Positions 50,855 to 62,103 of a stretch of DNA of 64,000 nucleotides are shown here, piece after piece; the first letter of the stretch is position 1; the number at the start of each line of letters is the position of its first letter. The notes under the pieces were generated by a model, which was given only the letters and a program-made list of their open reading frames with translations, was not told the origin of the DNA and ran no database searches. Position numbers and translations under genes: made by a program. The DNA is from Trifolium pratense (lineage: Eukaryota > Streptophyta > Magnoliopsida > Fabales > Fabaceae). The DNA lies in contig NC_060064.1 in NCBI RefSeq assembly GCF_020283565.1, forward strand, positions 12,234,337-12,298,336, written 5' to 3'.

Positions 50855-51066
50855 ATATTTTCAAGAGAATTGCTAAATAGTACGAAGACACTACACACGA
50901 AAGGCAAGAATTATACGTGATTCATTGCAATATAAAATGCTAAAACAGTTACAAGCAGATCTAATGGAAAACATGGGGAGGTTATTGTGTAAATCAACGG
51001 TTAAAAATAGTTCTTGCCTTTCTTTACTAGAAACTATCGCACAAAACAGCATTTTCCATATTTTCA
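50855..51066. mobile_element. Mutator-like MITE with 9-bp target duplication
   Basis: The 194-bp element (50864-51057) is flanked by ATATTTTCA at 50855-50863 and 51058-51066. Its two ends form an imperfect terminal inverted repeat of about 50 bp: the left begins AGAGAATTGCTAAATAGT and the complement of the right begins GGAAAATGCTGTTTTGTG, and the arms converge on GAAAGGCAAGAA. Uninterrupted paralogous target sites exist near 48930 (ATATATTTTCAATTGTGGC). A 9-bp duplication with long terminal repeats indicates the Mutator superfamily. No transposase is encoded. Confidence 0.9.
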
Positions 51067-51430
51067 ATTGTGGCTGAGCTTAATCTGGCAATCTGATGAT
51101 TTTCAACTGCCTCTGTGCTTTGTACTACTTTTGCATGCATGCTTCTCTCATTCATTCTTCGGATATAATTGGTCTTTTTACTTATATGTATTTGTTCCCA
51201 AATGATAGTTCTTTGATCGCGTGCAAGCTGGTGTTGAAGCTGTGTGTTTCAGTATCCAGAACTTGAGTACTACTCTATCATAAGGTACAAGATTCTGGAA
51301 TAACTCTTTTCCCTTCCCAGATGACAAATTTTGGACAATTTTGGTTACGTCATAGGTGTTGTTTGCTCTGATGATTTGTCCGTTGGTGACAACATAATCT
51401 TTTGCTAGTTTTTACTGTTAGTTGTGATTT

Positions 51431-51465
51431 ATGATGATGATGATGATGATGTTGATGATGATGAT
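51431..51465. repeat. GAT microsatellite within a module
   Basis: GATGAT units with one GTT interruption. Shorter GATGATGAT runs occur at the same place in sister modules (for example near 36499 and 44349), so the expansion is local. Confidence 0.9.
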
Positions 51466-54400
51466 CCTATAAAGATAATGTTTTCATTACGGTGGCCTGG
51501 GACTCCTATGTTTTAGGAGGAAGCCAAAATTGTGTCAGAAATATGTAGTTTGTTGTGGAACCTGTGGCAGACAGGTTCACATTGTTGTGGAAGTGTGTGG
51601 GATATAATTGGTCTTTTCTTCTGGTTCTGGTTCTATCTTTCTTTTGTTTGAGCTTCATGTTTTGTAATTTTTCTGGTCTTTTGATCCTCATGTTTTGTAA
51701 TCTTATTTTTTTCTGGTCGTTTGTTTTGGTTCTGGCTTTGACCGCCATACATGTGAATTGAAATATGACGTTTTCTGTAGTGTAGTGTGTTTTGAAACAA
51801 TAACATTCTAAGTAGTATCAAGCCTCGGGTTTATTTTGCCACCATGTACTTGGGTTGTGAATTATTTTCATTTCTATATTGTCTAGTAGATTTATTTCTT
51901 TGATCTACATTTGGCTTTTTGATCTAAATTCTGACAGTGCAAAAGTTTACATGATTCTTGAGGAGTTGGGATAACTTGGTGGTCCTCTCTTTGTAATGCT
52001 GATCTGCAACTTGGTTTGAAGAATTATGCTACTATTCTTCTTGTTTATTTTTCTACAACCTATTTTCCACGGCGTAATTGTTCTGATAGTGTATCATGTG
52101 GTATTGGCAGAGCAAGTTTTACATGGGTTTGGTGTGTTACAAAAGTCTTCATCTTTCGCAATCAACCTACACCTTTCAATTAGCTGCCTGGAATGTAGAA
52201 CATTAGAGATGAGTTTCTTTGCCGCTTAGTACTACTTACCTTCTGTGAATAAATTAACAAGGACACATGAATCATTATTTCTGATGGCCTGGTTATATAT
52301 TTGCTAGGCTTTAATTTGGGTTTCTCTTCTCGGAATATGAATTATTTACATTTCATTATGTCCGTTTCAGCATCCCTGCTTCTTTTTTCCATTGTGAAAG
52401 CTTAGAGAGAGGTTATCACATCCCTTTGGTTTTGCATTTCTTCTAGTGTTGAAGTTTTTCTGTGTTTCTATCCGGAACATCAGTTTTACTCTGTGGTTTT
52501 GCATACAAGCTTCCGGAGTAACTCTTCCCTTCCCAAGGATGAGGAGTTTTGGTCAACTTGGTTAGGTGTTTGTTATGATGATTTGAACATATAGAGATAA
52601 TATTCTTCTAGTGTTATTTTCGTTGTTATTTTGTATTTATGATGTGTACTCCTAAAATGATATCGTCATTGTTACAGTGGCTGGCTCGAGGACTTATCTG
52701 GTATGGCATATGGCAAGATAAAACCGGTAATTTGGCCTGTGGCAGGCAAGCAGAGGTTAAAACAGTAATTTTTGCATATCTGTTTCTCTTTTGATGGTGT
52801 GTCTGCTAGTGTTGGATTTCTTATTTTCTTTTTGTATCTACCACTTGTGCCACACTATGTTGGTCTCTTGTTCTGTTAATTTACCACTTCCTTTGTTATG
52901 ATTCTTTAGGCTATTCTTGTCCACTGTGATATATGAATCTTCTCTCTCTCAAATCGGTCTGTCACAACGAGGAAGCCTAAAAAATTGTCATTTCACATGG
53001 AGCTCTGCAATTAACTGTGGCATATATTCGCATTGTTGTATTTTGAAGCATTTGGTGATTTTTATTTTAACTATGAATTCTTCATGTTTCTGTCTCTTGA
53101 ATTTAGTTTTTTTAACATACTTTCCATTCAATTCAGCTTTGGGATCTTTCATGTTTTTACGTAGTATTTTCTGCATCTTGCTAGTCTTGGTGATTTTGTG
53201 TTCTGCAAGAGGAACGTGAGAAATGAAGCATACAAGATTCTAAAGTATATCTTTTCACACTCCCCTTGAATGAGGAATCTGGACTTAATTTTAATTAAGC
53301 TGCTTTGGCGTGTTTTACTTGATCGGTCTGGTATAGGTGGGAAGCTTAAATTTGGTATCATTTAACACGGAGGACCAGAATTTCCATTTGGTTGTGACAT
53401 AAGTTCTCATTGTTGTTATGCTTTCATTTGGCGATCTCTACTTGACTATAAATATTGCATGGTTCTCATTGTTGTTATGTTCTCATTGTTGTTCTTTGTC
53501 AGGGGGAATATGGATTGTGTGAAGCTGTGGTGGAGATTATCAAGGACATGGACTGTGAAAGCACACTCTACTTTGGACTTATAGGGAGATAGCCTATGAA
53601 TGTACTGTGGGATTGAAAGTTGCGACGATGGGCCTCGCTATAAAATGGGTTATGTTCCCCCGTAACTGTACTTGTTCATGAAAGTCGTTGTCTTTGAGAT
53701 GGTGTTATGTGGCGATGTTTATTTTTGTGATTTTATCAGGAATTTTCCATACTAATATGATGGGTAGAGAACAACAAACAACTCTAGATAAATCCAGATT
53801 TTTCTAATAGTTGTTCTCCATTATTATTTTTTCATTGGTTTGATCGCATGTATTATGAAACCTATTTTCTGTTGTGTTGTAGATTTCTTCAAGAACCAGT
53901 TTTGTCTGCAGTGTGGTAGTTCTTCATAGCATAGCTCCTCGAGATTTGATTAATTTATCTCTATTGAATTCTATCTTTCCCATGATTGTATTCTATATCG
54001 TTGGTGGTTTTGGTTTTTGCTTCTGAATTTTTCTTTTCTTGATTTCTTAAACCTAATCAAGTTGTTTTCCATCTTTGTTGGTTTCAGCCTCAGAGTTTAT
54101 TGTACCTTCAATTAGTTGTGGCTTATCCATAAAACTCTTTTGAAAGGGAAGGAAAGGTTGAAAGTTGAATTCGTGAAAATCTGTCATTCTTTACCAACAT
54201 AATCATCCTAAGTCATTGCATCCAAATTATACAGTGCAGTAATTATATCTTGAATAAGATGGCTTTTTTTAAAGAAAAAAACAAATAAAGGATGCGGTGC
54301 CTGGGTTTCTTGGACATGTGAGTTTTGTGATACTTCATTCACAATCATTGGCTCCAGGTAAAAACCTTTGTTCATTGAATTTTTTGGTATCAATTTTTCA

Positions 54401-54487
54401 GGCTATGATCGCAGCATGTGTATTGAATTATATGAACCTGTTTTAGGCAGATTGTGTGTTGAATAAAGGTAGTTCTATGTAATCAAG

Positions 54488-54537
54488 CCTTAGTTTAATT
54501 TGCTTATAAAAAAAAAAAAAAACCTTAGTTTAATTTG
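54488..54537. repeat. 15-bp direct repeat around a 20-bp poly(A) insert
   Basis: CCTTAGTTTAATTTG occurs at 54488-54502 and 54523-54537, enclosing CTTAT followed by fifteen A. This looks like the target-site duplication and tail of a LINE- or SINE-type insertion reduced to its poly(A) end. Confidence 0.6.
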
Positions 54538-54712
54538 ATGACCTTTACTGGATTATAAGTTACTTTTATTTGAGTATTACTCTTTCTATTTGTATTATAG
54601 GTTCTTTCCAATTTCCTCATTTAAGTTCACTTGGATGTTTCATGAGAGATAAAGCTATGAATGTGCAACTGTGGTACTGGCAGAGGTTATTCTTCCAAAT
54701 GTGCAGTGTTGG

Positions 54713-54781
54713 TTTAATTCACCATTTACACTCTCAAAATGTCCAGATGGTGAATTAAAAGAGTGTAAATGGTGAATTAAA
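54713..54781. repeat. Perfect 22-bp inverted repeat with 25-bp loop
   Basis: The left arm at 54713-54734 (starting TTTAATTCACC) and right arm at 54760-54781 (ending GGTGAATTAAA) are perfect complements. The loop holds an extra GGTGAATTAAA matching the right arm end. The structure sits exactly where sister sequence 17883-17906 carries a short A-rich insert. It could be a tiny foldback element or hairpin; no function is assigned. Confidence 0.75.
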
Positions 54782-56779
54782 AATAATAATAATTTGGTCA
54801 TCTGTTTTACGACTTCATGTTTCAGCTATGTTTGATACTCAACATCTACTTCTGCTATTCCTTTGAGTTTTCTGTGTGGAAGAGAGGTTCACATACTTTA
54901 TGTTCAGCCTTCGGATGAAACAATTTTTTTACTTACTTCTGCGTATTTGTTTTGGGATAGTGTTGAAACAAATATCCGCTTGGTTTGGTACTTTTTTGTC
55001 CTGTTGATTTGCCACTTTCTTTGTTATAATTATTTATTTCTATTTTCTTGCCATTATTAAGGAAATGATTGGTTTGGAACTTTATTGTTCAGTTGACCAT
55101 TTGCCACTTTTTCATTCTCTTGACTATTCTTTTATGGATTGGTTATAAAGAATTGTTTGCCTAGCTTTTGGATATAGTTCTTCATTAGATAATTGAGTTG
55201 TGTTTATCCATTTTGCAGTGAGTTAAAGTCTTTGGATATATGTAGAACATTTTGCGATTCTTTCTTAAATGCATAAGAACAGAGAAGGTTCCAGATAAGT
55301 CAATTTTCTTCAACGACTCATTCTTTATCAATTTTATTTCTTTGCGTTTATGGCAAAGACATATGAAGTGAACGGTGAAAATGTTTTTCTGCAGCGCACG
55401 ACTTCTTCATAGCATGGAGCCTAGATTTTCATTTGGTGATCTCTAGTAAATTCTTTTTGTTTCAATGTTTATTGGTTCTGAGAGTATATTTTTCATGATT
55501 TGTTATTTATTCTTTATGTTGCAGGAGTGGATGATATGATTTTGATTTACGTATTGATATGTTTCTCTTAATATTTCACACCATCAAACTTCTCTCTTCG
55601 TTTATTCATCAAGGTTTTGTTTTGTATAATTTTTTGATATAATTCTTCGTTTCATAATTGAGAGATGCGTTTATCCATCCAATGTCTATAATGACTTGAC
55701 GCAATGGACAAGAACGGAAAGCGGTTCCATATACAATAGTTTTGTGCGTTTCTTCAATATGAGTCGTTCTTTACTATTTTTACTTAGTTTTGTGCATTTT
55801 CAAATTAATAACTTTCCTCGTAGCATGGAGCTTAGCGTTTTGATTTGGTGATCTTTATTAAATTGTTTTTGTTTTCAATATTTCGTCTTGTTCTATATTC
55901 CTTTTGTTTGATCTTCATTTTCTGTATTATTCTTTTCTGATTGATTATTTGGTATTTTGGTTGCTATTGCTTCTGTTCTTGTAGTTTGCTTTTCTTATTG
56001 TAATGATATACTATTATTGAGTTCATTAGGGTTTTAATTGACATCTTCTTCTATTTCATCTTCTACGTCAGATATTATTCTTCACGTACACATGGGTGTT
56101 TTGTGTCTATTTTGTTGGCTGCACATGCACGTTGGAGTTCTGATGTAATTTTTTATGTATGATTATCATCTCTAGTATAATTTTTCTATTTTGTGAAATA
56201 TGTACCTGGTAGCTAGTCTGTTTTGAAACAAACGATTATTTTGGTAAACTCTTCTTGATTGTAAATTATTTTCAATTTCTCATTCTCTGTGGAGTTTTAT
56301 TGTCCATTCTTGTTCAGACTTAGGGTTTTCTTACCCATCAATACTACTGTTTTCTTACATTGGGACGGTGCGAGAGTGCTGGCGAAATTGGTTTGTGGGG
56401 CTCTCATTGTAACTACGATATTTTGATCAGCGACTTGGTTTGGAGAATTATATATGCTACTATTATTTCTTTATTTTTGGTTTTTTCTACAATTGTTTGT
56501 CAAAGTGTAATTTTGTTGTACATGCCTGGTGTTCACAAGGAGGGTTACATGGATTTTCTGTATTACATAAGTGTTCTTTCGCAAACACACTACACCATGT
56601 TAACTTTGCTATCCAAAGTGAAGAAATTGGAGATGAGTGCCTCTGTGATCTCTTTTTCTCTGAACTTAAATTTGAACATTTCGGCATTCATGCTTCTCGA
56701 TTCTTCTCTGAAAGCTTAGGCAAGATTATTATTAAATTATGTGAATTCTGTGTGTCCAACCAGATCACACACTCTATGT

Positions 56780-56972
56780 ATTTATAATGTAGATACAATA
56801 AATACAAGGAAGCCCAGTTAGTTGGGGAGACTAGGACTATTAATAACTAAGGAAGCCTAGTTAGTTGGGGAGACTAGGACTATTAATAACTAATCTAGGA
56901 AGATGTAAAGTTCATAGAATATCTACATATTTTCTTTATTCTAACACTCCTCCTCAAGCTGAGCATACATGT
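56780..56972. mobile_element. Truncated copia-type LTR remnant
   Basis: The stretch shows a TATGTATTTATAATGTAGATAC-type promoter-like region, then a 43-bp tandem duplication (56806-56848, 56849-56891), then CTAACACTCCTCCTCAAGCT just before the break. Phrases of this kind are common in plant Ty1/copia LTRs. The right part is cut by the gypsy LTR starting at 56973. The rest of this element is not seen, so the assignment is by resemblance only. Confidence 0.5.
56806..56891. repeat. 43-bp tandem duplication inside LTR remnant
   Basis: Two copies start AAGGAAGCC and contain GTTGGGGAGACTAGGAC, differing by one base near the start (CCAG against CTAG). Confidence 0.9.
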
Positions 56973-59044
56973 TGTAACGACCCAATTTTCAAATTATTGA
57001 TTTTTATGTGTTAAAATATTTTATTAACGTAGAATTTTAATTAAGTTAATAACTTGAGTTATTTATCGAGTACTTTAGTTATTAAGTGAGTAGAGTGAGT
57101 TAATGTGTTATTGGGCCAAGCCAATTGGGCTTGAGGCCCAATGGGCCTTGTGTGAGGTGTGTGTGGCGCCATATGGCCATGAGGGAAGAGAGAATTCGTT
57201 ATTCTCTTTTGTTCTTGTGTGTTCTTGAGAGAGGAAGAGAGCTTGAGGAGCTAGGGCAAGAAGAAGAGCTAGAGATTCAAGATCTTTTCATCGAGTTTCT
57301 TCGAATCCAGGTATGAGAGTAGGTTCCATAATCGTGGGTGACCCGAGGAAGGGGAGAATGTCGATTTCTCCTCACCCGAACTTCCTCCACCCCATTTTCG
57401 TTTTAGCTTGGAATGGATTTTCTTGATGGAAATCGTTCCTAAGGTTCTTAATATGTTTAACATGCTTTTAACATGATTAATGAATGGATTTAATGGTTAA
57501 AAAACGAGTTTATGAAAGATTAAACTCAAGAACTTTGTGTTCTTGAGAGTTTTGATGAAAAATTTTCAATCTTTACTTTTTCGATGTTTATAATGTAGAT
57601 CTGAGAAATGGACTGTCCTTTTGTGTTCATCCATGTTTGTTATGCTTGAATACAAACTCTTTTGGGATTTATAACATGAAAAATGGGATTCGCAAGTATT
57701 TCGCCCTAGGCGCCATAATTTTCGCCTGAAACGGCAGAACAGTGAGCAACCAGTCTTTCAGAAGTTTTTCCGCCCCAGGCGTAAATATTTCCGCCTCAGG
57801 AGTAAATATTCCGCCCAGGCGTAAATATTTTCGCCCCAGGCGTAAATACTGCAGATTTCACAAATTTTTCATCTGCTATCTTCCTTTGCATGTAGTTTCA
57901 AATCAGTGTCTTATTCTTCATGATAATGGTATTCTTACATGATTGTTGATGCATGTTGATGCTTATAATGCTCACTGCTAATCTTTAATTGATTGTTAAT
58001 CATGTCTGAAGTATAAATGAAGAATATTAAGGTTTTGTTAAATCTTAATGATGAAGTATGTTGGATAGTGTTCCACATAGTAAATGAAGAGCTTTACGCT
58101 ATATAACTGTGAGTGAATTCATGAAAAACATATACATGCATTCATGAATTAAATAGGATATTGGATATTCCAATAAAGAAGTATATCGGATTATATTCAT
58201 CCGATAAAGAAGGATATTAGAGGTGAGATACTCTAATAAAGAAGATGGTACCACATGCATTAGAAATGTCTAGGGTGACATTCATGAAGTTGAAGCATTA
58301 GAGTCGCATTAGGCTATGTGTGCATTTTATGATAAATGATATGTGACACATGTTTGGCTAATTGTGGTATTTGATAATTGATAATTGATTGTGTGAGTAT
58401 TCGATTATATGTGTTTATGTACTTATAATGGAATGATAGATGTTGATGAATATGTATAGATGTATGATATATGCATGAATATTGAGAAGTGTTTAAGTAC
58501 CGTTTTACTTACACTTATATTTTGATTATGTGATCTAACTCTCATGCTTTGTGTTATGTGCTGGACCGTTGGGGGTTCAGATTCTCAGGTTGAGGATCCC
58601 GATCAGAGTTAGAGGATTGCTCGTGCTCGTGGTAGTGCGCTTTTTGGTGAGGAGTCTACCTTAGACTACTCCTTAGATATATTTTATATATCTTTTTGAC
58701 TGGGTTGTATAGAATTGCTCTGATTAGGTATTTACCGTGTCGGGTTATTCGAATTGAATTGTATTAAGCCCGTGATGGCATATTTAACTTTGCTAATCCT
58801 TTACTTTTTGTTGTAAACATAATATCCTTGTTGTTGATATGGCCTAGAGCCTAGGGATATTGTGTGAACAATTTGGATATTGTATGATATGCACTATGTT
58901 AATTATTTGTTTTTAATTTCCGCTGTGCTAGCATGATTTTAATTATGCCGTGGTTTTGTATTATAACATGTGACGCCTGAATTTTCTTAAGTGTTTTATT
59001 TATTTATATTCAATAAATACGCGTTAAGGGGTTTGGGTGTTACA
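56973..59044 (+). mobile_element. 5' LTR of a Ty3/gypsy retrotransposon
   Basis: The 2,072-bp LTR begins TGTAACGACCC and ends GGTGTTACA, giving the TG...CA termini and short TGTAAC/GTTACA inverted ends of LTRs. A primer-binding site follows four bases later and a gag-pol frame after that. The start and end phrases are like those of plant Tekay/Del-type chromoviruses. An array of GCGCC- and GGCG-rich short repeats lies at about 57700-57850. The partner 3' LTR is not in the window, so LTR-LTR divergence and insertion age cannot be estimated. Confidence 0.85.
57765..57852. repeat. Short GC-rich tandem repeats within the gypsy LTR
   Basis: About four units of 19-21 bp share CCGCCCCAGGCGTAAATA-like sequence; related single motifs (GGCGCCATAATTTTCGCC) occur just upstream. 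The repeats stand out against the AT-rich LTR. Confidence 0.8.
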
Positions 59045-59048
59045 ATAG

Positions 59049-59060
59049 TGGTATCAGAGC
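59049..59060 (+). promoter_or_regulatory. Primer-binding site, initiator tRNA-Met type (gypsy)
   Basis: TGGTATCAGAGC lies four bases after the LTR end and is complementary to the 3' end of plant initiator tRNA-Met, the usual minus-strand primer for these elements. Confidence 0.93.
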
Positions 59061-59181
59061 AAGGTCGGTTCATGTGGAACCAATTAGGATTAGTTGCCCA
59101 TATATTCAACTTGTGTAGAGATAACACTGTTGATATTACCTTTCTAAGTCTGTTCTTGGAATTGATTGGTTGTTCAGGATC

Positions 59182-62103
59182 ATGGCTGGAAGAGGTCACA
59201 ATCAGATGGCAGATGCGATAGCTACTTTGACCAACATCGTGGCTAGAGATCATCAACCCGGGAGGGAAGATGAGATGAGGTTGGAGCGGTTCATGAAGCA
59301 TAATCCGAAGCTTTTCACTGGAGGCTATGCTCCGGAAGCTGCTGTCAAGTGGATAGAGGAAGTTGAGATTGTCTTTGAGGCTATGAGGTGTACCGAGGAG
59401 AGTAAGCTAACCTTGGGTACTTATGTACTTCGTGAAGAAGCTAACAAGTGGTGGAAGAATGCTAAGCTGAGGATGGGAATTGGTGGTGTGGTAATCACTT
59501 GGGAGATGTTCAAGGGAGAGTTCTTGGGGAAGTACTTTCCGGCTGATATTAGGAACAAGAAAGTGGTGGAGTTCATGGAGCTCAAGCAAGGGAACATGTC
59601 TGTAGCGGAGTATTCCGTGAAGTTTGAGGAGTTGTGTGCGTTTAGTCCACACTACAACACCGTGGAAGCTGAGAATGACAAGTGTGTCAAGTTTGAAAGT
59701 GGGTTGCGCCCGGACATCAAGCATCTTATTGGATTTTCTCAAATCCGAGACTTTGCAACTTTGGTGGATAAGTGCCGTATTTGTGATGATGATGGAAAAG
59801 CCAAGACTAACTACTACAAGGCTATGAGTGACAAAAGAGGAAAAGGTCAAGACCGTGGAAAGCCCTATGGTGACAAGGGGAAGAAAGTTGTTGAGACTAG
59901 TGGTGGAAAGAAGAGAGGTGGTGGACAATGCTACAAGTGTGGTGAGATGTGTCATAAGTCTTATGAGTGCCCAAAGAAGGTGGACAAGTGTTTCAATTGT
60001 GGGAGGTTGGGACACAAGTCGGATGTTTGTCAAGTGAAGGTGACTTGTTTCAATTGTGGGGAGGAAGGTCACAAGAGTCCTATGTGCAAGAAGCCGAAGA
60101 AGACTATGGGAAAGGTGTTTGCTTTGAGTGGAGATGATGCAAATCAGGGGGATAATCTCATTAGAGGTACATGTTTCATCTATAACACTCCTTTAATTGC
60201 GATTATTGATACGGGAGCAACACATTCTTTTATATCCGTTGATTGCATGAAGCGTCTTAGTATACCTGTGTCTGAAATGTCTGGTCGTATGGAAATAGAA
60301 ACTCCTGCTAATGGTTCTGTAACTACCCGTCTAGTATGTCGTGACTGTCCCGTAACCGTGTTTGGTAGACACTTTGGAATGGACCTAGTGTGTATCCAAC
60401 TTAGTGGAATAGATGTTATCTTTGGTATGAACTGGTTGATATTTAATCAAGTCCATATCAATTGTTGCGAGAAGACTGTTGTGTTTCCTAAAACGGAGGA
60501 GAGTATGCATTTGATGAGTAAGAAGGAAGTAGTAGAATCGTTGAAGGAACCTGTAGAGGTGTACGCGTTGTTTGCATCCTTGAAGATGGAAGGTGAAGTT
60601 AAGGTGGAAGAGTTACCGGTTGTTTGTGAATTTCCCGATGTATTTCCAGAAGACGTGTCAGATGTACCTCCGAAGAGAGAAGTAGAGTTTACGATCGATT
60701 TGGTACCTGGTACTAGTCCGATATCTATGGCACCGTATCGAATGTCAGCGTCAGAGTTGAATGAGTTGAAGAAGCAACTAGAGGAACTACTTGAGAAGAA
60801 GTTTATTCGACCTAGTGTATCGCCGTGGGGTGCACCTGTGTTGTTGGTTAAGAAGAAAGAAGGGAGTATGAGGTTGTGTATTGACTACCAACAGTTGAAC
60901 AAAGTGACGATCAAGAATAAGTATCCACTTCCGAGGATAGATGATTTAATGGATCAATTGGTTGGAGCTTGCGTGTTTAGTAAGATCGATTTGAGATCCG
61001 GATACCATCAGATTAGAGTGAAAACGGAGGATATACCAAAGACTGCTTTTAGGACGAGGTATGGTCATTATGAGTATTCGGTGATGCCTTTCGGTGTGAC
61101 CAATGCACCTGGTGTTTTTATGGAGTACATGAATAGGATTTTTCATTCATTTTTGGATAAGTTTGTTGTGGTATTCATTGACGATATTTTGGTTTATTCA
61201 AAATCCGAAGAAGAGCATAGGGAGCATTTGCAGATTGTTTTGCAAATTTTGAAAGAGAAGAAGTTGTATGCTAAGTTGTCGAAGTGTGACTTTTGGTTGA
61301 AAGAAGTAAGTTTTCTTGGTCATGTGATTTCAAGTGGAGGAATAGCGGTTGACCCAACGAAAGTTGATGCCATATTGCAATGGGGAACGCCGGAGTCTGT
61401 TTCTGAGATAAGAAGTTTTCTTGGATTGGCTGGTTATTATAGGAGATTCATTGAAGGATTTTCGAAGTTGGCTTTGCCTTTGACGCAGTTGACTCGGAAG
61501 GATCAAGCGTTTGTTTGGGATGTGAAGTGTGAAGAAAGTTTTCAAGAGCTTAAGAAGAGGTTGACTACCGCGCCTGTGTTGATTTTACCGGATGCCAAGG
61601 AATCTTTCGTCGTGTATTGTGATGCTTCGAAGATGGGACTAGGAGGTGTGCTTATGCAAAAAGGTCAAGTGGTAGCGTATGCGTCAAGACAACTGAAGGT
61701 TCACGAGAGGAACTATCCGACACACGATCTTGAGTTAGCCGCCGTTGTGTTTTCATTGAAGGTGTGGAGGCATTATTTGTATGGATCGAAGTTTGAAGTC
61801 TTTAGTGATCACAAGAGTTTGAAGTATCTATTCGACCAAAAGGAGTTGAATATGAGGCAAAGAAGATGGCTCGAATTTTTGAAGGACTATGACTTTGATT
61901 TGAGTTATCACCCCGGAAAAGCTAATGTGGTGGCCGATGCGTTGAGTAGGAAATCGTTGCACATGTCATCACTTATGGTGAAGGAGTTAGAGTTTGTTGG
62001 ATATTTGAATTGGCTTAATTTTGCTAAAACAAATATACTAACAAGATGTTGGAAAACATGTTACAACATCATATTTATTCAAGGAAATCTCGCGTATTTA
62101 TGA
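59182..62103 (+). CDS. Ty3/gypsy gag-protease-RT-RNase H polyprotein, 3' truncated
   Basis: This retrotransposon polyprotein builds the particle and copies element RNA to DNA. The first ATG in frame is 59182 (MAGRG...), giving 973 residues. In order: gag domain (about 30-230); three CCHC zinc knuckles (250-263, 270-283, 289-302); aspartic protease with DTGA at 343-346; reverse transcriptase with CIDYQQLN at 566-573 and catalytic FIDD at 665-668; RNase H-type domain from D814 through ADALSR at 918-923. Recognisable element sequence ends near residue 939 (61998). The last 34 residues are unrelated and read into the next insertion, so integrase and any chromodomain are missing. Oddities: Q for the usual R in IDYRQLN, and C for the usual G in the first knuckle. 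No internal stop is seen, implying a fairly young but incomplete element. Confidence 0.9.
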   Translation: MAGRGHNQMADAIATLTNIVARDHQPGREDEMRLERFMKHNPKLFTGGYAPEAAVKWIEEVEIVFEAMRCTEESKLTLGTYVLREEANKWWKNAKLRMGIGGVVITWEMFKGEFLGKYFPADIRNKKVVEFMELKQGNMSVAEYSVKFEELCAFSPHYNTVEAENDKCVKFESGLRPDIKHLIGFSQIRDFATLVDKCRICDDDGKAKTNYYKAMSDKRGKGQDRGKPYGDKGKKVVETSGGKKRGGGQCYKCGEMCHKSYECPKKVDKCFNCGRLGHKSDVCQVKVTCFNCGEEGHKSPMCKKPKKTMGKVFALSGDDANQGDNLIRGTCFIYNTPLIAIIDTGATHSFISVDCMKRLSIPVSEMSGRMEIETPANGSVTTRLVCRDCPVTVFGRHFGMDLVCIQLSGIDVIFGMNWLIFNQVHINCCEKTVVFPKTEESMHLMSKKEVVESLKEPVEVYALFASLKMEGEVKVEELPVVCEFPDVFPEDVSDVPPKREVEFTIDLVPGTSPISMAPYRMSASELNELKKQLEELLEKKFIRPSVSPWGAPVLLVKKKEGSMRLCIDYQQLNKVTIKNKYPLPRIDDLMDQLVGACVFSKIDLRSGYHQIRVKTEDIPKTAFRTRYGHYEYSVMPFGVTNAPGVFMEYMNRIFHSFLDKFVVVFIDDILVYSKSEEEHREHLQIVLQILKEKKLYAKLSKCDFWLKEVSFLGHVISSGGIAVDPTKVDAILQWGTPESVSEIRSFLGLAGYYRRFIEGFSKLALPLTQLTRKDQAFVWDVKCEESFQELKKRLTTAPVLILPDAKESFVVYCDASKMGLGGVLMQKGQVVAYASRQLKVHERNYPTHDLELAAVVFSLKVWRHYLYGSKFEVFSDHKSLKYLFDQKELNMRQRRWLEFLKDYDFDLSYHPGKANVVADALSRKSLHMSSLMVKELEFVGYLNWLNFAKTNILTRCWKTCYNIIFIQGNLAYL

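Larger units (their letters stand above)
47891..56779. repeat. Diverged module array without recognisable gene
   Basis: Modules of the same family continue in the same orientation. Internal direct repeats of roughly 1.1-1.3 kb are visible: a GTATGTATCACCTGGTGTTCAC block at about 48768 and 50032, and a CAATCTGATGATTTT block at about 48963, 50230 and 51089. The part 54792-56350 is an older duplicate of 17907-19560. The GATCAGCGACTTGGTTTGGAG module recurs at about 49941 and 56424. A GAT-rich microsatellite lies at about 51431-51465. Open frames are short and none matches a known protein. Confidence 0.65.

Noticed and set aside
1..56779. Whole array as a classical satellite or centromere repeat
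   Set aside because: Periods vary from hundreds of bases to 9 kb, modules are of many kinds and divergence is uneven; there is no single short monomer.
57125..57316. 63-codon frame in the gypsy LTR
   Set aside because: It lies wholly inside an LTR and is E/R-rich without homology; no reason to call a gene.
59407..60072. 221-codon minus-strand frame under gypsy gag
   Set aside because: It is an antisense shadow of a clear gag/zinc-knuckle coding region.
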